A program made the position numbers and the translations under genes. 64,000 nt of DNA from Flavobacterium kayseriense (GTDB lineage: Bacteria > Bacteroidota > Bacteroidia > Flavobacteriales > Flavobacteriaceae), in assembly GCF_014305095.1 (NCBI RefSeq), contig NZ_JACRUI010000002.1, positions 581,582-645,581 on the forward strand, given 5' to 3'. Position 1 is the stretch's first letter. The number at the start of each line of letters is the position of its first letter. The notes under the pieces are model-generated. The model searched no databases. It was not told the DNA's origin and was given only the letters and a program-made list of their open reading frames with translations. Positions 54,763-62,249 of the stretch are shown one piece after another.

Positions 54763-56430
54763 ATGGCAATCAAAGTAACAATGCCCCGATTAAGCGATAC
54801 TATGACGGAAGGAACGGTAGCGACTTGGCTTAAAAATGTAGGAGATAAAGTAAGTGAAGGAGACATCCTAGCTGAAATTGAAACAGACAAAGCAACAATG
54901 GAATTTGAGTCTTTCAACGAAGGAACTCTTTTACATATAGGAATACCTGCTGGCGAAACAGCTCCAGTTGACTCTCTATTAGCGATCATTGGTGACGAAG
55001 GAGAAGATATTTCGGCACTATTGGCTGGAGGAGATGCTGCACCAAGCGCAGATTCAAAAGAAAAATCGACTGAAGAAACACATAAAGAAGATACAAAACA
55101 AGAGGATGCACCATCAAAATCTGCGGCATTACCAAAAGGAGTGGTTGTAGTAACGATGCCCCGTTTGAGTGATACAATGACAGAAGGAACTGTGGCTACA
55201 TGGTTGAAAAAAGTAGGAGATAAAATTACCGAAGGAGACATCTTAGCCGAAATCGAAACAGATAAAGCTACTATGGAATTTGAGTCTTTCAACGAAGGGA
55301 CTCTATTATACATAGGAATCGAAGAAGGAAACACAGCACCAGTTGACAGCTTATTAGCTATCATTGGACCTGAAGGCACGGACATATCAGGAATCGCATC
55401 CAACTTTAAAGCAGGCGGAAAAGCTGAAGAAAGTGATAGCGCTTCAAACGATCCAAAACAAGATAATGCCGCGACTCCTGCTGCAGTGACTCAAGAAGAA
55501 AGTACTGACGGAAAAAGAATTTTGGCCTCTCCACTAGCAAAGAAAATTGCTAACGATAAAGGTATTCAATTAAATCAAGTTAAAGGTTCTGGTGAAAACG
55601 GACGTATCATCAAAAGTGATGTCGAAAACTTCCAGCCATCAACAGCATCGACTACTCAAACAGCTGCAAAAACAGAAACAGGTGCAAAAACAGAAGCAGT
55701 AGCAGCTTCACCCGCAGCTGCACCAAAAGTATTTGTTCCTGCTGGAGAAGTATTTACTGAAGAGATCAAGAACTCGCAAATGCGCAAGATTATTGCTAAA
55801 AGATTAGCTGAATCATTATTTACAGCGCCTCATTACAATTTAACTATTGAAGTTACAATGGATGATGCTATGCAAGCAAGAACAGCAATCAATAGCCTTC
55901 CTGATACCAAAGTTTCATTCAATGATATGGTCATCAAAGCATGTGCTATGGCTTTGAAAAAACATCCAAAAATCAACTCTCAGTGGAAAGAAGAGGCAAT
56001 TACTATTAATCACCATGTGAATATTGGTGTTGCAGTAGCTGTAGAAGATGGCTTAGTAGTTCCTGTATTGAAATTCACAGATGCAATGAGTTTATCTCAA
56101 ATTGGCGGAAGCGTAAGAGACTTAGCAGGAAGAGCAAAAAACAAAAAATTACTACCTACAGAAATGGAAGGAAGTACATTTACAGTTTCTAATCTAGGAA
56201 TGTTTGGAATCGTAGAATTCAACTCTATAATTAACCAACCTAATTCTGCTATACTATCTGTAGGAGCAATTGTACAGAAACCAGTCGTTAAAAATGGCCA
56301 AATTGTTGTAGGCAACACTATGATGCTTTCACTAGCTTGTGACCACCGTACCATCGATGGTGCAACGGGAGCACAGTTTTTACAAACATTGAAACAATAC
56401 ATCGAAAGCCCGGTAACTATGCTTGCATAA
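54763..56430 (+). CDS. Dihydrolipoamide acetyltransferase (PDH E2), two lipoyl domains
   Basis: 555 residues. Two tandem lipoyl domains (about 1-78 and 127-203) with lipoyl-lysines at about 43 and 168 (both in ETDKATMEFE), an E3/E1-binding domain (about 250-287; ASPLAKKIANDKGI), Ala/Thr-rich linkers, and the catalytic domain (about 325-555) with the DHRTIDG active-site motif. It transfers acetyl groups to CoA at the core of the complex. The two lipoyl domains are near copies at the nucleotide level, offset by 375 bp. Confidence 0.95.
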   Translation: MAIKVTMPRLSDTMTEGTVATWLKNVGDKVSEGDILAEIETDKATMEFESFNEGTLLHIGIPAGETAPVDSLLAIIGDEGEDISALLAGGDAAPSADSKEKSTEETHKEDTKQEDAPSKSAALPKGVVVVTMPRLSDTMTEGTVATWLKKVGDKITEGDILAEIETDKATMEFESFNEGTLLYIGIEEGNTAPVDSLLAIIGPEGTDISGIASNFKAGGKAEESDSASNDPKQDNAATPAAVTQEESTDGKRILASPLAKKIANDKGIQLNQVKGSGENGRIIKSDVENFQPSTASTTQTAAKTETGAKTEAVAASPAAAPKVFVPAGEVFTEEIKNSQMRKIIAKRLAESLFTAPHYNLTIEVTMDDAMQARTAINSLPDTKVSFNDMVIKACAMALKKHPKINSQWKEEAITINHHVNIGVAVAVEDGLVVPVLKFTDAMSLSQIGGSVRDLAGRAKNKKLLPTEMEGSTFTVSNLGMFGIVEFNSIINQPNSAILSVGAIVQKPVVKNGQIVVGNTMMLSLACDHRTIDGATGAQFLQTLKQYIESPVTMLA

Positions 56431-56451
56431 ACACTAATTACTAATAAAACC

Positions 56452-56484
56452 AAACCCGTCTTGAACTTTCTTGACGGGTTTTTT
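56452..56484 (+). terminator. Terminator of the pdhA-E2 operon
   Basis: AAACCCGTC / GACGGGTTT (9 bp) with a 12-nt loop and a run of 6 T. Confidence 0.85.
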
Positions 56485-56487
56485 ATT

Positions 56488-56600
56488 AGGGCATGACCTC
56501 TCTTTCACTACCGTTATAGCGAAGCCGGGCTTTGCACTATATCTTTTACTTCACTACGTTACATAAAAGGATGCCATTGCAATCCCTCATGCAAACCAAC
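56488..56600 (+). repeat. Dispersed intergenic repeat, family 1, copy 2
   Basis: Shares ordered blocks with 4806-4905 (GGGCATG, CGGGCT, ATCTTTT, AAAAGGAT, AATCCCTCAT). It lies in the gap between E2 and the RidA gene, right after the terminator. Confidence 0.6.
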
Positions 56601-56695
56601 ACTATCTTCACTACCATTCTGTATCAACAATATATAAAGAGAATTGAATACAAATTTACCCTAAGATTATTTTAAATTACCTAAACATTTTCCAA

Positions 56696-57064
56696 ATGAA
56701 AAAACAATTTATCGACCCTAATGAAGGTTTCTCACAAGCAGTCATGACAGAAGTTAACAACAGCAAAACAATTTATATATCAGGACAAGTAGGAGAAGGC
56801 AACAATTTAGAAAGTCAAACAATAGCAACTTTTCAAAACTTAGAGAAACAATTAACCAATTGTAATGCAAATTTTAAAAATGTGGTAAAAATGACCACCT
56901 ACATCGTAAATTTTAATCCAGAAAATGATTTACCAATCTACAGAAAAATAAGAAAAGATTTTTTAGGAGACGAAAATTATCCGGCTAGCACATTAGTTGG
57001 TGTAACAATTCTAGGAAAAAGAGAATGGTTAATTGAAATAGAAGCGATAGCGATAATCGGGTAA
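56696..57064 (+). CDS. RidA family protein (YjgF/UK114)
   Basis: 122 residues of the RidA fold: ISGQVGEG, an ATFQNLEKQLTNCNANFKNVVKMTTYIVN helix-strand unit, YRKIRKDFLGDENYPASTLVGV, and the terminal EIEAIAI strand. The canonical R-x-P-x-S/T-T-x-V catalytic stretch reads YPASTLVGV, so the arginine of the imine-deaminase subgroup is not where it would be expected; the exact activity is uncertain. Monocistronic. Confidence 0.85.
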   Translation: MKKQFIDPNEGFSQAVMTEVNNSKTIYISGQVGEGNNLESQTIATFQNLEKQLTNCNANFKNVVKMTTYIVNFNPENDLPIYRKIRKDFLGDENYPASTLVGVTILGKREWLIEIEAIAIIG

Positions 57065-57198
57065 AAAACAATTATTATAAACCTGTAAACTACTTAGTTT
57101 TTTCCTCTAATTGTTGTTGAAGAGTATTAAAATTAATAAGCTTCAATTTTATAAATGGATACAATGGAATTAACTCCTAAACAATACCCCTTCCCTAT

Positions 57199-58431
57199 CT
57201 ATTTATTCTTCTCTTCGATCCATTTAGACATATATTTAGTACTTCTAAGTGTATGATGTTGTAAAAGCGCACCCATAAAATTATTTAGTCTATGCTGCTT
57301 TAAATCAGACTTTAAGTGATCTAAACGCTTTTCAAAATCAAGCTCAAATAAATTTCTTAGATAACGTTGCCTTAAAATTTGGATACCGTTTATTTGAGCC
57401 TCATTCCATAATTTTTCCTGTTTATATAAGGCAACTGCCTTATCAGCATAAATTATAGGATCGTTCTCTACTGCCCCATTCCAAAACAAATTTCCGTTCA
57501 TACCTTCTGCACCAATTGAAGTCGTAACACTTGGAGTACCGCATTGCATCGCCTCAATTAATTTACCTTTAATTCCCGCACCAAAACGTAAAGGCGCCAG
57601 AACAACACGAGCTCGTTGTACAACCTCACCTGCAATGCTTGCGCGACCATGAATTAAAAACCCATCCTTAACATTATGCAATTGCAATACCTTCTGAGAA
57701 GGATAAGCACCATAAATATTGAGTGTTGCTTCAGGCAACTGCTTACGAATGAGAGGCCAAATTGTTTCTTTAAGGTATTGTACAGCATTCCAGTTAGGCT
57801 CGTGCAAAAAATTTCCTATAAACACAAAACCTACTCTTTCACCGTATGAAGGCAATTCATTTAAACTAGGAATCTCCGTATCCTTAAACAACAAAGGAAG
57901 ATAATACAATAGCGCTGCATCTAACTTAAAACAGTTTTTAAGCAAATCCATTTCGTATTGCGAAATCATTAATGACAAATCACAACGCAAAATACTAGCT
58001 ATTTCACGTTTGGCAACCTCCTCGATTAACAGATCGTCTAAAATAAAAGTCCGTTTTTCTTTAAAAGCTTTTTGTCGCGCCAACCGCAAACAATGCAAAT
58101 CTTCAGTATCTAATAAACGGACTGCATCGGGACAATTTTCGGCAACGCGCCAGCCAAACTGCTCTTCCATCATAAAGCGATCAAACAAGATAACAGAAGG
58201 ATTTAACTCCTTTACAAACACATCAAAACTACCAGAATTGAGTACAATCGTTTTTGTATCTACATCAAATGTACTTAAATCAACCATGAATTGACTGTCC
58301 TGCGCTGGGCTAGCAAAGGTGATTTTATATCCTTGTTGTTGAAATAAAGAAATTAATTGCATCATTCGACCGCCAGCTGCAGATGAATTAGGCTCGGGCC
58401 AAACAAAACCAATTATTAAAAGTGACTGCAC
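57199..58431 (-). CDS. Glycosyltransferase (GT-B, family 4-like)
   Basis: 410 residues, starting at GTG (58431) because an in-frame TAG lies just upstream. GT-B fold: an N-terminal half with LLIIGFVWPEPNSSAAGGRMMQL, and a C-terminal nucleotide-sugar domain with RVGFVFIGNFLHEPNWNAV, APLRFGAGIKGKLIEAMQCGTPSVTTSIGAEGM (the donor-binding E-x7-E region). Likely acts on surface polysaccharide or glycolipid. Convergent with the RidA gene. Confidence 0.88.
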   Translation of the reverse strand: MQSLLIIGFVWPEPNSSAAGGRMMQLISLFQQQGYKITFASPAQDSQFMVDLSTFDVDTKTIVLNSGSFDVFVKELNPSVILFDRFMMEEQFGWRVAENCPDAVRLLDTEDLHCLRLARQKAFKEKRTFILDDLLIEEVAKREIASILRCDLSLMISQYEMDLLKNCFKLDAALLYYLPLLFKDTEIPSLNELPSYGERVGFVFIGNFLHEPNWNAVQYLKETIWPLIRKQLPEATLNIYGAYPSQKVLQLHNVKDGFLIHGRASIAGEVVQRARVVLAPLRFGAGIKGKLIEAMQCGTPSVTTSIGAEGMNGNLFWNGAVENDPIIYADKAVALYKQEKLWNEAQINGIQILRQRYLRNLFELDFEKRLDHLKSDLKQHRLNNFMGALLQHHTLRSTKYMSKWIEEKNK

Positions 58432-58718
58432 TATTATCTAGATATAAATTATTCTTACAAAGTAAGCGTTTTTTCTATGAATTAAACCTATTATAATACA
58501 GTTTGAGGAACAATTTAAGTCAAATAATGACTCCGCTTTTCTTTTAAATAACAACTTTCACTAAAGAAAATTCTCTATTGCGCCATTATTCATTCAATTA
58601 AGAATAGAAACGTATAGACCTACCAAAGGGGCAAACTGCAACAGCACAATTTTAATCCGCGAAGGGATGTAAGTAGTTGAGAAATTACTAATTTTGTATA
58701 AAAATTAAACGAACGCAG
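58432..58718. other. Gap with no recognised feature except a promoter box
   Basis: 287 bp between divergent genes. I see only the miaE -7 box at 58689-58696; no repeat, ORF of quality or RNA gene. Confidence 0.5.
58689..58696 (+). promoter_or_regulatory. -7 box TAATTTTG of miaE
   Basis: A TAnnTTTG match 22 nt before the ATG at 58719. No good -33. Confidence 0.45.
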
Positions 58719-59300
58719 ATGTTAGGATTAAAATTAGTGACCGACCCACGCTGGGTAAATATAGTTGAATCGAATATTGAGGAAATCTTAACAGATCATG
58801 CATGGTGTGAACAAAAAGCAGCATCAAACGCGATAAGCTTGATAACTCAAAACTCTGAAAAAGAAGAATTAGTGACCGAGTTAATGATAATCGCTAGAGA
58901 GGAACTCGAACACTTACAAATGGTTCACGATTTAATAAAAAGTAAGGGATTAAGCCTCGGCCGTGAACGAAAAGATCACTACGTGAATGAATTATTCAAA
59001 TTTATGAAAAAAGACGGAAGTCGGAATGATGCTTTGTGCGAACGTTTATTGTTCTCGGCTATGATTGAGGCGAGAAGTTGCGAACGATTTAAAGTATTAT
59101 CTGAAAATATAAAAGATGTAGAACTAGCCAAATTTTACCGCGATTTAATGATAAGTGAAGCAGGACATTACACAACATTTTTAGGCTTTGCACGTAAATA
59201 TGCTGACAATGTAGATGTAGATAAACGATGGAAAGAATGGATTGATTTTGAAACTTCAATTATCACAAATTACGGTAAAAACGAAACTATACACGGATAA
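58719..59300 (+). CDS. miaE: tRNA-(ms2io6A)-hydroxylase MiaE-type
   Basis: 193 residues of a ferritin-like di-iron fold. The iron ligands are in CEQKAASNAI (Glu), REELEHLQMVHDL (ExxH), and EARSCERFK / SEAGHYTTFL (E and ExxH). It hydroxylates the isopentenyl group of modified A37 in tRNA using O2. The length fits. Stand-alone gene with a promoter box and terminator. Confidence 0.9.
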   Translation: MLGLKLVTDPRWVNIVESNIEEILTDHAWCEQKAASNAISLITQNSEKEELVTELMIIAREELEHLQMVHDLIKSKGLSLGRERKDHYVNELFKFMKKDGSRNDALCERLLFSAMIEARSCERFKVLSENIKDVELAKFYRDLMISEAGHYTTFLGFARKYADNVDVDKRWKEWIDFETSIITNYGKNETIHG

Positions 59301-59330
59301 ACATCAAGAAGACAATAGTTACTTAAACAA

Positions 59331-59360
59331 AAAAAGGATGCAATACTGCATCCTTTTTTA
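59331..59360. terminator. Bidirectional terminator between miaE and the OmpA-family gene
   Basis: AAAAAGGATGCA / TGCATCCTTTTT (12 bp), 4-nt loop, between convergent genes. Confidence 0.88.
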
Positions 59361-59374
59361 GATCTAAAAATAAA

Positions 59375-61243
59375 TTATTTGATAATCATAAACTCCGAGC
59401 GTCTATTTAAAGCATGTTGCTCTTCGGCGCAATCGTCACCACAGGTAACCTTAGGCTCACTTTCTCCATAACCTTGACCTGAGACTCTATTTTCGTTTAT
59501 ACCTTTTGACACAAGATAAGCAATAGTCGAATTGGCTCTATTACTTGACAATCTCATATTGTAATCTTCTTTACCTCTAAAATCAGTGTGAGATTTTACA
59601 AAAATCTTTAAATCTCTATTTTGGGTCATCATATAAACTAATTTATCCAATTCTCCGGCACCTTGCTCAGTAATAGTACTCTTATTTGACTCAAAATATA
59701 TAGGATTCAAAATGATCTCGGTTTCAGTAACCACAACATCTATTGGATCTACAATGGCATCAAGTGTAACAACTCCAGTCTTTAATTCTTCTAGACTAAA
59801 CTCCTTTGTAACAAAACCGTCTTTATAGACAGCAACAGTATACTTTTTATTGCATTCCCCTGTATATAAAAAACTTCCTTGATCATTAGAAAACTCTGTA
59901 CTAATAATATTTTTATTTGAATCTACGAAAACAATTTTTGCTCCAGAGATCAAAGCCCCAGTTTTAGCGTTCTTAGCTATAGTCAAAATTTGGGCTTTAC
60001 AGATAGCAGTGATGCCATATATATTATCTTTTCCGGTTCTATTACTCGAAAGATACCCCATCTTGTTTTCACTATCAACAGAAAATGAAAAATCATCCTG
60101 AGAAGAATTTACTGGCATTCCTAAATTTACAACTTTCTTATCGCCATCTAGTTTAAAAGAATAAACATCAAAACCACCAAGACCTAAAAATCTATTAGAA
60201 GAAAAATAGAGTGTATTATCATCACCAATAAATGGGAAATTTTCATCTGCTTCAGAGTTTACTTCGGGTCCCATATTTTCAGGAACTCCGTATGTTCCAT
60301 CTCCATTAACAGTTACTTTCCAAATATCGGTACCACCTATAGAACCAGGCATATTTGATGCAAAATATAATAACTTACCAGCTGCATCAATTGATGGATT
60401 ACCTGTAGAATAACTTTTACTGTTAATTGGTAATGGTGTAATATCAGACCATATATTGTTAATTTTAACAGCCTTATACAAACCAATTTGTCCAAATTTT
60501 AATTTTTTTATTTTATCTTTTTCAAATAACTTGTCATTAAAACTTTCACTCGAAAAATAAATAGTAGTACCATCCTTTGTCATAGTCAAAGGTCCTTCGT
60601 GATATACTGAATTTAACTCCGAAATAGCAAGAGGATCAGAATAGGACTTTGAAACCATATCCAAAGTAGATTGATACAAGTCTAAAAAGGGTTCGTCATT
60701 CCACCCGTATATTTTATTACCTTCTTTTCTTGAAGCTGCAAAATAAAGATTATTACCATATAAGATAGCTCCAAAATTAGAATTTTCAGAATTTATATTC
60801 AATTTATTTACTTCATAAAGAGGTTCTTTAGCTTTCAAAGAGTTTAAATAGTTTGGATTATTTTGAAATTCTAATGCTCTTTTATCGCTCGGAAAATATG
60901 AAACAAATAATTTCATTTGCTTGTTTGCTTCTTCATACTTTTGATTGTATTTCAAAACTTGTACATAATTATAATGAACTTCAGAGTCTTTAGATGATTT
61001 TAAAGCTTCCGCGTACCATTTCTCGGCCTCATTAGTTTTATCCATCTTAGAATAGCAATCAGCTAATTGCTTGTATGCATACTCACTCTTTGATCCATTG
61101 TTAATTAATGCTAAATATTCTTTAGCTGCACTTACGTACTCATAACTATCAAATAGTTTATCCGCTAACTTTGTTTCTTTGTTTTGCGCAGTACTTACTA
61201 CACTAAAAAGTAGAACAATTACAATATGGTTATATATCTTCAT
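59375..61243 (-). CDS. OmpA-family protein with TPR and propeller repeats
   Basis: 622 residues. Signal peptide (VIVLLFSVVSTAQ), TPR-like helices (about 25-130), a PD40/WD40-like propeller (about 150-400, repeated YFSS/YFAS-type blades such as LYFASNMPGSIGGTDIWKV and LYFSSNRFLGLGGFDVYSF), a carboxypeptidase-regulatory-like domain (about 410-495) and a C-terminal OmpA peptidoglycan-binding domain (FESNKSTITEQGAGELDKLV ... DFRGKEDYNMRLSSNRA). It anchors an outer-membrane complex to murein. Starts 19 bp after the PorP/SprF gene stop, so the two form an operon. Confidence 0.9.
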   Translation of the reverse strand: MKIYNHIVIVLLFSVVSTAQNKETKLADKLFDSYEYVSAAKEYLALINNGSKSEYAYKQLADCYSKMDKTNEAEKWYAEALKSSKDSEVHYNYVQVLKYNQKYEEANKQMKLFVSYFPSDKRALEFQNNPNYLNSLKAKEPLYEVNKLNINSENSNFGAILYGNNLYFAASRKEGNKIYGWNDEPFLDLYQSTLDMVSKSYSDPLAISELNSVYHEGPLTMTKDGTTIYFSSESFNDKLFEKDKIKKLKFGQIGLYKAVKINNIWSDITPLPINSKSYSTGNPSIDAAGKLLYFASNMPGSIGGTDIWKVTVNGDGTYGVPENMGPEVNSEADENFPFIGDDNTLYFSSNRFLGLGGFDVYSFKLDGDKKVVNLGMPVNSSQDDFSFSVDSENKMGYLSSNRTGKDNIYGITAICKAQILTIAKNAKTGALISGAKIVFVDSNKNIISTEFSNDQGSFLYTGECNKKYTVAVYKDGFVTKEFSLEELKTGVVTLDAIVDPIDVVVTETEIILNPIYFESNKSTITEQGAGELDKLVYMMTQNRDLKIFVKSHTDFRGKEDYNMRLSSNRANSTIAYLVSKGINENRVSGQGYGESEPKVTCGDDCAEEQHALNRRSEFMIIK

Positions 61244-61262
61244 TTCTGATAAAAATTAAATT

Positions 61263-62180
61263 TTAGAAAAATCTAGGAGAACGTGAAACTTTTTTAGGAG
61301 TAAATAAGTCATATAGTAATATAAACTCATGAGATGACGGAGCACTCACTCTTAAATCTGAAATAATATGATCGTATGCATAACCAATACGTAATTCAGG
61401 AGTTACTAAAAAATTTATCATTCCACCAAAACTGTCTTGCAGTCTGTAAGTAGCACCTAGTTCAATTTGTTCTTTGTATAAAAAGTTTGCAGATAAATCT
61501 AATGATGGTTTGATGTTCAAAGCAGATTTCAACATAAAGGAAGGTTTGAATTTCACTTCATAATTAAGGTCAAATACATAACCTCCTGTTAGGAAGTAAT
61601 GCGAAATATCTGAACCGTATTCTCTTCCGTTATAGTCTAGGTGAGCTGCTTTTAACATATTAGGGACCGATAATCCAACATAATACTTATCAGTATAATA
61701 AAAGGCACCCGTTCCAATATTTAAACTAACATCACTAATATCTTGACCAAAGATTCCTTCATTGGGATCCGGCAAACTAGACTGTATAGATCGTAATCCT
61801 ACTTTGTGAAACGAAGCTCCTGCTTTTAAACCCAGCGCTAACGTTTGGTTTTCGCCTAGTTTTAAAGTGTATGAAAAATCTCCATATACATTTTGCTCTG
61901 ATACCGGACCAATCTTATCCGACAAGAAAGACAAACCAACACCAACATTATTCCCTACTGCTCCATGTCCCGAAAACGAAAAAGAACTTGGTGCCCCTTC
62001 GATATTAGCCCATTGCTTTCTATATAAAAGACCTAAAGAAATATTTTCCTTTGATCCTGCATAAGCTGGATTTACAATATTCATGTTGTACATGTACTGT
62101 GTATATTGGGGATCTTGTTGCGCACTTACATCAATAAAAGTCAAAAGGACTAAAAGAGATATCAAAAATATTTTATTCAT
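61263..62180 (-). CDS. PorP/SprF family type IX secretion membrane protein
   Basis: 305 residues. Signal peptide (LLTFIDVSAQ), then the PorP/SprF start DPQYTQYMYNMNIVNPAYAGSKENISLGLLYRKQW, which is diagnostic, and a beta-barrel with aromatic-ended strands. In F. johnsoniae SprF is needed to secrete the adhesin SprB. This member sits between a type B substrate gene and an OmpA-family gene, so it is probably the dedicated partner of the upstream adhesin. Confidence 0.94.
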   Translation of the reverse strand: MNKIFLISLLVLLTFIDVSAQQDPQYTQYMYNMNIVNPAYAGSKENISLGLLYRKQWANIEGAPSSFSFSGHGAVGNNVGVGLSFLSDKIGPVSEQNVYGDFSYTLKLGENQTLALGLKAGASFHKVGLRSIQSSLPDPNEGIFGQDISDVSLNIGTGAFYYTDKYYVGLSVPNMLKAAHLDYNGREYGSDISHYFLTGGYVFDLNYEVKFKPSFMLKSALNIKPSLDLSANFLYKEQIELGATYRLQDSFGGMINFLVTPELRIGYAYDHIISDLRVSAPSSHEFILLYDLFTPKKVSRSPRFF

Positions 62181-62249
62181 ATTTATTTATTTTTGGATTT
62201 ATTGGCCTATTGAAAGTACAGACCAAATAAATTTATATTGTTGCTATTA

